The notes beneath the pieces were generated by a model, which was not told the origin of the DNA, did not search any database, and worked only from the letters and a program-made list of their open reading frames with translations. Source: Choanephora cucurbitarum (Eukaryota; Mucoromycota; Mucoromycetes; Mucorales; Choanephoraceae). Taken from it: a stretch of DNA of 64,000 bases. The position numbers and the translations under genes were made by a program. The first letter of the stretch is position 1. Every line of letters begins with the position of its first letter. The stretch spans positions 1 through 64,000 of the forward strand of contig JAIWNI010000036.1 in the NCBI GenBank assembly GCA_025331435.1, given 5' to 3'. Shown here one piece after another: positions 23,963 through 35,015 of this stretch.

Positions 23963-25148
23963 TTATTGCTTTTTTTGTTTCTTTTGCTTTTTTGATTGCT
24001 GTTGTTGGTTGTTGTCTTTACGCTTATTTTTGTTATCTTCCTGTTGAAGCAGCTGATCTTTATCAAAACTGACTACTGCATTATAAGTCAATTTTCTTGT
24101 TTCTAATTTACACATAGATGAGTCTCTTTTCTTCTTTGTTTTAATCAACCATTTTACCTGCTTTCTTTAACAACCTAGGATAATTCACTGTGATCGTTGC
24201 CTCAATTTGATCATGCGTCATACCAAACATACTACCACTATACAAGAACATCAATCCATTGATACACTATTGGCATGTGTGTATATCTACTTACAGTGCT
24301 CTCAAATCTGCTGGTCGCTTAACTTCTAATGCACGCATAGCTTCACTTGAAAACAGAAGATTGTGACCTCGTGTAACTTCTACTAGTCGTTTCACATTGT
24401 TGTAGAATTGGAATTTCTTACTAGGATCTTGTATAAAGAAAGAGGTAAATCAAACTGACTGAGAAAAAATCACTTGAAATTACCTCTAAATGCCTGAGAA
24501 TAACATATCTCAAAAAAGATACCTCGATTAATAGCCACTTGAGCAGGCGTAAAGCCAGGAACAGCACGACTTTTGGCAAGATCAAGTGAGATTAAATCCA
24601 CTTCGAGGGTTTGGCAAACATGTTTGCACATATCGATGTTGGTAGGACGAACAGCCAAGATGTCTATTTTCGGATAAGCTGAACTTGCTGCCTATCAGTA
24701 AAGTAGTTTAGAATAGACTATAATGTGTTTTCGCTCTTTTCTCTTACAAGCTGATAATTCCTTTTAGGATCTTCTACTAACAGAGTTGCTCTTGTTAATT
24801 GTTGCATATTTGTAAATTTCTGAGGTAACAAAGGACTAATTGGCTACCATCCCACCCAACCAAGCAAATTTTATAATAGTCAGCTAAAGCATTTCTCTTT
24901 CTCTCTCTCAAACATGGTCTAGTGTTCACCTTCACGTCTGCCAAGTTACTCTCTATACTCAGATTAAGTGCGATCGTACTTTGCTCATTGACTTGAAATA
25001 GAGAAATTAGAATCGGTAAGTATTCAATAAGCTTTCAAGGTAGTTTCTTTTTTTTACAGGAATGGATGCGATCTAGAATCTTTTGAATGCGCTGAAGTTC
25101 AGTTGCATCACTTGTGTTAGGGTATGGAATATTGAAATCGTAAAACAT
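23963..25148 (-). CDS. RPP1: RNase P/MRP protein subunit Rpp1 (p30)
   Basis: Seven exons (25148-25058, 24991-24930, 24843-24748, 24691-24484, 24427-24295, 24237-24175, 24125-23963) give 271 aa. Rpp1/p30 is a TIM-barrel protein subunit of RNase P and RNase MRP, needed for tRNA 5' and rRNA processing in the nucleus. Seen: MFYDFNIPYP at the start, STIALN, QLTRATLLVEDP, DILAVRPTN, EVDLISLDL, INRGIFFEICYSQAFRD, NLLFSSEA and RALGSMFGM. The last intron (24174-24126, 49 nt) was chosen because it joins NYPR to a segment containing ETRKLTYNAV, which parallels human p30 and gives a Lys/Gln-rich nuclear tail. Earlier exons hold no long frame and are found only by splicing. Confidence 0.92.
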
Positions 25149-25290
25149 GACAAGATCACTTTTCTTTCTTTCTGGTTTTATCAACTAAAAAGTTAAAGGT
25201 CGTCTAGAAAACAGTCACTCAACCTCAACTTTGACAGAAACCGTGTTCCCTTTCTTGTTTATTCTGTAAGTGAGGAACTGCCTTTCTTGT

Positions 25291-25321
25291 AACAGCCCGG
25301 GCTGTTCCCCCCCCCCCCCCC
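25291..25321. repeat. 16-bp perfect palindrome followed by C15
   Basis: AACAGCCCGGGCTGTT at 25291-25306 reads the same on both strands and is directly followed by a run of 15 C (25307-25321). It lies about 143 bp upstream of the RPP1 start and is far more GC-rich than its surroundings. Confidence 0.8.
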
Positions 25322-27179
25322 ACCAAACACCTTTTCTTTACCAATTAAATCTTTGAAATCAAGAGAACAATGATGTTCAAATAGAACAAGTTTGACAACA
25401 GCTGACACTAATGTCTGTTCACGACAAACATAAGCTGTAGAACGAAGTCGCGCGTTGCCACTACTTCAAGAAATACAATGACAAATGATGCAGAAAATTT
25501 TAGTTCAGTTCTTTTCATTCAGGGACCATCATGGTTCAACGAATTGTGTTTGCTCCTTTCTATGGCGCATTGATGAAAGAGCTTCTAAAACCAGCTCTCT
25601 GCGATTTTCAGTGAGTGTTGATCGTAAGGATCTTCCTTTTACTACAACAAGGTTGAAACTCAAACTTGCTTACTTCGCACGATGCTATTTTTGAAAGAAT
25701 ATAGGTGTAGCATAACAGCGGTCTGGGCTAAAACCCCTTCCAATGTTAATCTGGATTTAAGTTTGGCAAGCAGTTCATCAGGGCCATATATGTTCAGGAC
25801 AGTCCTTACCATTCGGCTGGATCTAGTTTGCCTTCTGAGGAGTAGCACTCCTGAGTTTGCACAGCCATACGTCTATGCTATTGTGAACAGACGCAATATT
25901 GCAGATGAAAGAACTGTAGAAATGCTGGATTACCAGAATCCTTCCATTTATAAAAAATAAGATCAAAATAGTTAATGAGCAAACAAATTCTTTAGATACT
26001 CAAAACAAAGAAAGGGATATAACAACAGTATACAATGTCCGATTGGCTATTAAAGTAGAAGGAGCAAGTTGATCGTAGGTGCTATGATTGTCTAACCCAC
26101 GAATTCTAGAGTGCTACTATTATCTTTGGATATGATAGTGATGACACTCCAAATTTAGGAGATATAACTATGCAATATCAAAACAACTCTCTAAATAGAG
26201 TAAGTGTTTTTTAATCAGTATTTTTATGTCACTTAGCAAGCCTGAATGGAGCATTGAGATTAGGTTTGCACAAAAGAGCAATTATTATTATTTTAGCTTC
26301 ATGCTGATGTATAGACCATGTTATGCAATTCATTTCAACAATATATTGTTAATAATTATGCAAACAGGCTGAGCTGCATTCGTAACAATCAAAAGAAGTT
26401 TAAATTTGGAGTGTGTCATGGCTTACAAGATGCAGCGCATGACTCTGCAAGCCCCAATCATCCTCCAAGTTTGGCAAGAAATTCATATTGTTTTCTACAC
26501 TCATTGGAGGCCCTTGGCATATGATTCAACTCTACTAAGATGCTTTGCGTAATGTGAGAAGATTTGAGAAGCTGGATTATTTTATGACATTTACTTTTAA
26601 CTTTAAGTAGTCAAAGATGCAAAGAGAACTTCTTGCTGATCAAGAAGCTTCACCCAGATCCGATCTTTGGAATAGCATGCTTAACCTTAAGCTTTGCAAT
26701 CTTTTGAATGACTTGACAAAGAATCAAAAACTGTTGCTTATTATTAAAAAAACAAGGTTTAACCTCATGTAAGCTAAACTTCTTAGACAAACAAAGCTGA
26801 TCATATGGGGAAGAGCCAAGACAGGATCACTACCACCGCATGAACTGAAACTTAAAGTAGGCGCATTCATCATGGTTTCAGGGAGCATGAGTGCGTTAAG
26901 TAGTTTATACCGGAACTCAATTAATTGTTGAGTCATGAACGAGCCATGCAATAGACGCAACTATAGCAACCTTGAGATGTTTGTTAGCCCTATAATTGTC
27001 CTCCCTCGCCTTTTATTTTTGACTAGCCATCAAGACACTGTTCGATTAGTTTTCTGTATATCTTGCTTTTTGCTATGAAAATGAACAAAGATCAAGGCCT
27101 TGTTTAGATAGTGGAATAGAATACTCTATTGTTATTTCTTATACTTATAAGGCACACGGTGACAAAAAAGAAGAAAAGA

Positions 27180-27225
27180 GCTAAAATGTCTTAAAAATAG
27201 TAAACTTTAGATTCAGTTTCTGAAA

Positions 27226-27256
<31 letters not shown>

Positions 27257-27276
27257 CTGTGTTAAGGCATTTTAGC
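27180..27276. repeat. Foldback element around a (GT)n microsatellite
   Basis: GCTAAAATGTCTTAA (27180-27194) pairs with TTAAGGCATTTTAGC (27262-27276) at 14 of 15 positions, and flanking purine/pyrimidine tracts extend the stem. A (GT)n repeat of roughly 26 bases lies between the arms at about 27231-27256, and an (AC)n stretch follows near 27302-27312, which can pair with the (GT)n. Confidence 0.65.
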
Positions 27277-27793
27277 CCTCTTTTTATCACTATAGTAACC
27301 TACACACACACACTGAAAATAGTGTTATGCATATTTTCTATATAAGTGCCTGTATATACATATATAGAGTATCACTCGAGATGAATATGCCCCATTTGAA
27401 CATGATATTCACAAGATAACAAAGAAAGAGGAGAAGGAGAGAGAACTACAATACAGCATAGATGAAAGCCCTCTCGTAGGATATCTTGAGTTCACTAGAT
27501 AGAGAAACGGTATTTAATCTATCTAAAGAACCAAAACCTATGAAGTACTGTGTTACTTTAGAAATCATTCAATTGGAAAGATTTACTGTATCAAGAAAGA
27601 CAAGATATAATTTATTAAAGAAAAAGAAGAGGGAAGGGGAGGGGTTTGCCTGCAATGAAGCCTTAAGTGTATTTTTCTATGTTCACCAGGAAAGAAAAGG
27701 ATTATGTTGTATGCATGTGTGTATGTACTTAAATGCGTATATGTAGTATGTGTGAATTTATATATACATATGAGATTATAGTTCATTAGCATT

Positions 27794-28728
27794 TTACTGA
27801 TGCTCATTGTCTTGTTGCTTTGATTGCCGAAGAGAAAGAATCTGCAATGATTGATTTGAGTTTTCAGGCACACGAATATAACACTTTGTTCTTGTCTGAG
27901 AAGACTAACAGAAAATGATTAGAAAATAATGAAAAGGACTAGAGTAAGGATAGTACCTTTTTGGTAGGATAAGGGGAATAATGACTATTTTGTTGTGGTT
28001 GGTGGTGATGATGATGGTGATGTACTTCAATATCTGTGTCATAAGGTGCGTTGACAACTACCAATGCTTCTTGTTGTGCTGCCATAATCACTTCAAATTT
28101 GGCAATATCATCCAGAGTAAGATAACAATAGGGTGAATTGGTTTTGATCATACTTTCAATCTCTTGATCAATTTGTTGCTTAAATGTATTCAGTTGTTTC
28201 TGTTCATTCTCAAGTGTTTGATTATAGCTCTTTAAGAGTTCCAATCTCTGTTCAAGCTCATTTGTGCCATGATTCGTAGGTGAAGTATTAGGTGGATGAC
28301 TACCACTACACAACCCAGATCAATACATTTTTCTTATTTTTTCTATAGTTTTTTTTTTTTTTTTTTACTCACATCCATCGTACATGATTTTTAGAATTTT
28401 TTTCAATTAAATGAATGCCTTCTAATACGTTTGTAATATCATAGATACGCCTCTTTTGCACCTTGAGTTGAATGGCAGCACGATTCAGATCTAAATCGCC
28501 TTGTGTGCTTGAACGTAATAAGGCAATAAACTTCTTTGTTAAGAGACCAAGTGAAGAGTCATATCGACATGATTGAACATTAGACACTTTTGATTGTTTA
28601 GAGTCTAAAGAAAGCTTATTTATTAAGAAAAATAGAATCTTTAAAACTGAACTTAATTTCTAACCTATGTCATGCTTTCTTCTTTTGTGAGTGTTATCTA
28701 TTGGACACATTGTAGATTGATTCGACAT
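27794..28728 (-). CDS. E2F-family transcription factor
   Basis: Four exons (28728-28665, 28604-28373, 28305-27957, 27895-27794) give 248 aa. E2F proteins bind TTTSSCGC-type sites with a DP partner and drive G1/S genes. Seen: the winged-helix DNA-binding domain from about residue 34 to 100 ([13 protein letters not shown], then [13 protein letters not shown] and NHVRWIG, the WIG being restored by splicing), a Leu-rich coiled-coil dimerisation segment ([17 protein letters not shown]...), and a marked-box-like part with [21 protein letters not shown] and KCYIRVPE. A His7 tract follows. A short protein compared with animal E2F1; no clear C-terminal Rb-binding activation domain is seen beyond the marked box. 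E2F is kept in early-diverging fungi and largely absent in Dikarya. Confidence 0.93.
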
Positions 28729-29815
28729 AATAATAATAAAAAATAAAGAGAAAGAAAAAAGGACAAATTAAATATCTTGGTAGTATTTATAGAAAAAAAA
28801 AAGAGGAGCTAAATAAACAACAACTCTAAAAAAGAAAGAAAAGGGGGGAAAACTAGGCGCGTTTACTTGTTAAGCAATTAAACCAAAAGTTGATCAACTC
28901 TTCGATCGTTATCTTTGTTGCTTGCATTCCCACTCACACACACTCTCTCTCTCTTTTGTCTAAACAACATACAAAGTGGGTTAATTTCCTGCACAGACCA
29001 ATAATAATAATGACGGTAACATTTTAAGTTAAAAGCATGAAATACCAAAAAGGTGATTTTCCCTCTCTTTTTCTGTTATTGGTTTACCCCCCCTCCTTAA
29101 TGCTTTTTCTTTGTTTTCTATTGTCTTGAATCTTTAGCATAGTATAACAAAATAAATATTATGCTGATCAAATTATTGTTCAGATAGTTGACGTTTTCAT
29201 TAAATTCTATTATTATAGCATACTTAACAACTTAAATGCTTATTTGGCAGGTCTACTTCATTCTTCACTTTTCTACTTGATATTCGGAAGTTTTTTAACT
29301 TGATTCTCCTTTCATGAAACCCTTTTCTAAGGAGTTCATCATTTCCCTCCCTTTTTTTTCTTATGGTCTCCTTAAAATAATAGAGTGAACAATAAGCTTA
29401 TTTCTTATAGATGAATTACTCCAATGATAAACAAGGGAAAACGCTTGCTTAGAAGATAGTCTGAAGAATGAGCTATAACACTGAGTGTCTGTTCATTACC
29501 AGTTGGAATGCCACCTAAAGTGTGTTGCTCTTAAATCAACTTTGTTAGAACAGAAAGAAATGTAACAGTGAAGGTTTTCTTCTTAGCGGTTTAATTTAGT
29601 TTCAGACTGTGCATTTAACCTCCCCTCTCCTATTTCTTCATTGTTGGTGGGGTTATTCATATGCATAAGTAAATCCACTTTGCGGTTACATAAAAAACTT
29701 TGTTTTATTTTAGAATATTACCTTATGAACCATACTGTTGTTCGTCCACGATCGAAATGAAGAATTTAAGCTCTTACTGCCGGCTATAATTACTGCTCCT
29801 TAATTCCCTCTTTTT
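28729..29815. other. Intergenic: E2F upstream region
   Basis: Nothing coding is seen. GGCGCGTTTA at 28856-28865 (TAAACGCGCC on the coding strand of the E2F gene) lies about 130 bp upstream of its start and contains the ACGCG core shared by MCB and near-E2F sites, a candidate for cell-cycle control. Purine- and CT-rich tracts make up much of the rest. Confidence 0.4.
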
Positions 29816-31193
29816 TTATTCATCACAAATAGCAATGGCATGATAGGTGCCTAAGGATACATCTATCACTCGCTTATCTATATTAACACGTTGAGGCACA
29901 AAAGCATGGTCTTCATGACCTAACCCTAATCTTCCACTTGTAGGCCCATTTAATCCCCATGTATAGAGTTCACCAGAGACTATTGAGATTGTATGAGAGA
30001 TAGACTGCAAGGTCAGATTATCCTATTACCTGTGATAGCAGCAGCATAATCAGTGGACGCATAGATCTTCTTAATCTCCTTCAACTCCTTGATCTCTTTT
30101 GGCTCCAATGTCTGAATTGCATTGTTTCCTAAACCCAAGGCACCATAACCACATGTATACACATTCCCACCTTTTGTCAAAAACACCGAAAAGGGGCCAC
30201 CTGCAGCAACATCGATCACATTAGGAAAATCAATTGAGCATGGTTCAAGAATCTATCTCAAATCAGTCTTTTGGTCGCATGTGTTCGCCTGCTTCTCTTA
30301 CTCTGTCAATCACTTTCCCCTGAGCACCTTGTCCATACTCAGAATTGCCCCATGTCCAGAGTCTTCCATCTTGACTTAGAGCCAAGGTAAAATCAGTTGA
30401 ACTAGAGAGTTTCTTGATAGGCGCACTCAATGCCAATCGTGAGGGCTTTGTTTGATCCTCTTTCCCTTGTCCTAATTGACCATCTGCACTCCAGCCCATG
30501 CCATAGATAGATCCATTTTCTGTACTGAATAATGTACTGTCTAGTCCACATTGAATCTGTTGAATGATCTCTTGCTTATCCAGTGAAACAAGTCTCGGTA
30601 TCTGTTCTGCAATCAATTGGCCTGGATGTGTATTCTTGTTACGACCCAGTCCTAATTGGCCATACATATTATTGCCAAAAGAATAGAGCTGTGTAGTTGC
30701 TAACATGATTTTAGTCGAATGTTTCTTTGATAAAAAATCAAGCATACCATCTGCATTTTCTGTGACAATATGAGAATGCTCTCGCCCACATGAAAGTAAC
30801 TTAAGCTTCTCTTGCTCATTAGCCAACACTTGATTACCCACTCCCAAGGTACCTAGTTGACCACTTTGATTGAGTCCAAACGCATAGACTTGGTTTAGTT
30901 CAGTTCCGATCAAGGAATGTCCCCAACCAGTAGCCACATGAGTAATGTGCTGATCCCTCTAATCATAAACAAGATCAATAAAGTATTAAAAAAGAGGGGG
31001 AGGGGTTGCTTCTCCTTCTTACAGGTAGAGCATAATCTTTTTGACTCTTTAAACAAACAGGGCTATGAAAGATGCGATCCATATGCCCCTCAGTTAATGG
31101 GAGAGCTGTTGTTTGACCCCAACCATACAGAACAGTCTTAGTTGCACTTAGTTGTCGAGTTGTATGAAAAGCCCTTTTGGTATATCTCAACAT
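29816..31193 (-). CDS. RCC1-repeat protein, probably mitochondrial (RCC1L/WBSCR16-like)
   Basis: Four exons (31193-31023, 30958-30302, 30252-30030, 29979-29816) give 404 aa. Seen: a short Arg/Thr-rich, mitochondrial-type start (MLRYTKRAFHTTRQLSATK) and at least six RCC1 blades (VLYGWGQ, VYAFGLNQSGQLG, LYSFGNNMYGQLGLG, IYGMGWSADGQLGQG, LWTWGNSEYGQG, LYTWGLNG..GRLGLG), which make a beta-propeller. Human RCC1L, with the same plan, acts in the mitochondrial matrix in mitoribosome assembly; that role here is inference. The third exon begins at ILEPCSIDFPN; a donor with GTAAGA at 30301 was preferred over a nearby in-frame GTGATT. The start was set at the second Met, which opens the presequence. It is divergent from the MAPK gene, 112 bp apart. 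Confidence 0.85.
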
Positions 31194-31305
31194 ATTGACA
31201 AGTAAAAAATAAATAAATAGAGGGTACCTTATAAACACGTCTATCAATTTAAAAAAAAATAGTTTATTTCTCTCTCTTCTTTTCTTTTTTTACCTATAAC
31301 CTGGT
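31194..31305. promoter_or_regulatory. Short bidirectional promoter region
   Basis: Only 112 bp separate the start codons of the RCC1-like gene (-) and the MAPK gene (+). The segment is T/A-rich with a pyrimidine tract just upstream of the MAPK start. Both core promoters must lie here or overlap the first exons. Confidence 0.5.
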
Positions 31306-32963
<1,658 letters not shown>

Positions 32964-33077
32964 TATTGACTGATCCTTCACTTATCTGTATACCCCCCCC
33001 CCTTCCACCACTCAAATGAATTACCCTCCCACATTCAATAAGAAACATACTTTTTTTTATTATTAAAATTCTAATTG

Positions 33078-35015
33078 TTACATCACAATACATTCTGAAT
33101 CTTTTACATTGGATGATGTATTGTTTTCTCTCGAATGTATTTTTCTTTGACGAGGCACTGTACCGTTATATTTGAGTTCTGTCAAGCGTTGAGTTGCACG
33201 AACATAATTTTGTGCTGAAGCACGCATATACCAACGTCTTGCTTCTTCAAGATTCTGTGATATACCGGTCCCCGTTTCTGTAAAATAACCTACAGCATAC
33301 TCTGCTTTGGCATTACCTTTATCCGCCGCCTTTCGAGCCCACAGGTAAGCCTCTCGATCACTCTGTTGTAAGATACCTTCTGCACCTGTCAAGTACCATC
33401 CAGAAAGAGCAAACTCCGCTTCAATATCGCCTTGCTGAGCTGCTTTTGAATACCATGCAATGGAGCGTCGAGGATCCACAGGACAGTTCAAAAAGCCATT
33501 TTCATAAGCCAGTCCAAGCTTGAATTGAGAGGGAGCATAGCCATACTGAGCTGCTTGAGTAAAGAGTTCGCGCGCATAATTCAGGTCGGGAAGGATAGAT
33601 GGAATGCCTTCCTTTTCGAATGCCAGACCAAGCTCGTGCAAGGCATGTGGGTGATCTTCATCAGCAAGTTGAGCAGCACGTCTAAGCCATGAGATACCCT
33701 CACGAGGGCTCTTTGGTTGGCCTAGAAAACCCTTGAGGAGGATGACGCCCAGTTTGTACATGGCAGCTTGGTCTCCTAGGTTAGCTGCTTTTCGGTAGAA
33801 TTGCATAGCATGATCCTTATCTCGTTTTGTGCCTGCGCCTACTTCATAACACACGCCTGTACGGTAAGTACATCCTGGATGATTCTGCTTAGAGCCTTGG
33901 ACATAGAACGAAAATGCCTTTTCTGTATCGGTCGGAAGGTCCATGGCACCAGTACCGTAACAGTTAGCCAAAAAGAATTGTGCATCAGCATATGCCTGTT
34001 TGCCTAGAGCGGAATGACTGGCCAGTTTCTTGACAATCCTTTGAGCTTCTCTCATCAATTCGTCATGTACTTTTCTTGCCTTCTTTGTATCTAATTCTTG
34101 GCGAGGGAGTACTTGATCGGCCTCCAGTAAAAGTTTGGCAAATTCAAGTAGTTTGCGAGGATCATTGCTGCTTGTAGCATCGTTACGGAAAAGGGCTAAA
34201 TTCTGATGGGTAATGAGTACCGGTTGATTTCCTGCATCCTTTCTTCCGGCCATGTTAGCTGTTAATAAAGAACTGTCCGGCAGATGATGGTTGTTGATTG
34301 TAGCAGAAGCTCCGTTTGCCTGGCCAGAAGCGTACGGTCCTAACATGTTGGAGTTGTGGTGATACGAATAAGACGGTTGTCCAGAACCATTCATGTGAGT
34401 GTGTGGTTTGCTATATTGCACCATGTGGGATGGCTGTGAAGCTTGTCGGTAATGATATCCTTGATGTTTTCCGGAAAACATAGGTTGACTGTTGTTGTAA
34501 AATTGAGAGGATGTACTATGATTAAGCGAGAGGGAGTGGTGATGTCTTACAATAGTAGGCATAACCGAAGGTGGGGGAGGTGTAAGTGTTGAATGGGGTG
34601 CTGGTGGTAAATTAGGCGCGAGTTGCTGCATGGCGGAATGAGGCATGCTTGCTTCAAATTGACTGCGCATATTAGGTGAACTGTGATTAGGCATAGAATA
34701 CAATCCATTTCCAGACTTAGCACTCAAGTTAACTGCACTATTACTGCGTTGAGCGTAAAATTCGTTTCTAGGCTTAACACTCAAGTTAACTGGGTTATTG
34801 CTGTGATGAGAAGCCAATCCGGTTGGTGCGTAAGGTGAATTGGGTAAATTACATGCGCCAGGCATTTGTTTGTCAAGTTTACAGTTGAGTATTGGAACAG
34901 CTGCCTTGTTTTTCATGAATTCTTGTTCAACAGGACTGGCCAAGATAGGCTCTTGCATGCCAGAGCTTTTAAGAAGAATTGGATTATGATGTACAGGTAA
35001 TGTTGTAATAGTCAT
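33078..35015 (-). CDS. SKT5: Sel1-repeat protein, Skt5/Chs4-like chitin synthase activator
   Basis: Single exon, 645 aa. Residues 1-270 are His/Asn/Ser/Pro-rich and probably disordered. From about residue 290 there is a Sel1-repeat solenoid (AFSFYVQGSKQNHPGCTYRTG, AMQFYRKAANLGDQAAMYKLG, YARELFTQAAQYGYAPSQFKLG, IAWYSKAAQQGDIEAEFALSG). The last four residues are CIVM, a CaaX box, as in yeast Chs4/Skt5, which is farnesylated and brings chitin synthase III to the membrane. The combination of an intrinsically disordered head, Sel1 repeats and CaaX supports Skt5/Chs4 over other Sel1 proteins. It faces the Slt2-type MAPK gene, which acts in the same cell wall process in yeast. No intron was needed. 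Confidence 0.9.
   Translation of the reverse strand: MTITTLPVHHNPILLKSSGMQEPILASPVEQEFMKNKAAVPILNCKLDKQMPGACNLPNSPYAPTGLASHHSNNPVNLSVKPRNEFYAQRSNSAVNLSAKSGNGLYSMPNHSSPNMRSQFEASMPHSAMQQLAPNLPPAPHSTLTPPPPSVMPTIVRHHHSLSLNHSTSSQFYNNSQPMFSGKHQGYHYRQASQPSHMVQYSKPHTHMNGSGQPSYSYHHNSNMLGPYASGQANGASATINNHHLPDSSLLTANMAGRKDAGNQPVLITHQNLALFRNDATSSNDPRKLLEFAKLLLEADQVLPRQELDTKKARKVHDELMREAQRIVKKLASHSALGKQAYADAQFFLANCYGTGAMDLPTDTEKAFSFYVQGSKQNHPGCTYRTGVCYEVGAGTKRDKDHAMQFYRKAANLGDQAAMYKLGVILLKGFLGQPKSPREGISWLRRAAQLADEDHPHALHELGLAFEKEGIPSILPDLNYARELFTQAAQYGYAPSQFKLGLAYENGFLNCPVDPRRSIAWYSKAAQQGDIEAEFALSGWYLTGAEGILQQSDREAYLWARKAADKGNAKAEYAVGYFTETGTGISQNLEEARRWYMRASAQNYVRATQRLTELKYNGTVPRQRKIHSRENNTSSNVKDSECIVM

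Larger units (their letters stand above)
25149..27793. other. 2.6-kb gene-poor region
   Basis: Open frames on both strands (for example 25682-25960 on +, 26724-26960 on -) have no motif I recognise and no convincing splice partners. A stretch near 26110-26200 on + reads SATIIFGYDSDDTPNLGD, coding-like in composition but isolated. The region carries the palindrome/C-run at 25291 and the foldback (GT)n at 27180. Possibly old insertion debris. Confidence 0.5.

Noticed and set aside
24126..24148. Rpp1 ending at KKAGKMVD with a stop before the Lys-rich tail
   Set aside because: Using the 49-nt intron at 24174-24126 instead joins NYPR to an ETRKLTYNAV-containing segment similar to human p30 and restores a basic tail. 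A 24-34 nt intron was also tried and is too short for this genome.
25485..25960. Possible gene on + (frames of 69 and 92 codons)
   Set aside because: No motif, no credible splice pair, and the opposite strand is equally open.
26318..26960. Short frames on both strands
   Set aside because: No recognised motif or start context; treated as intergenic debris.
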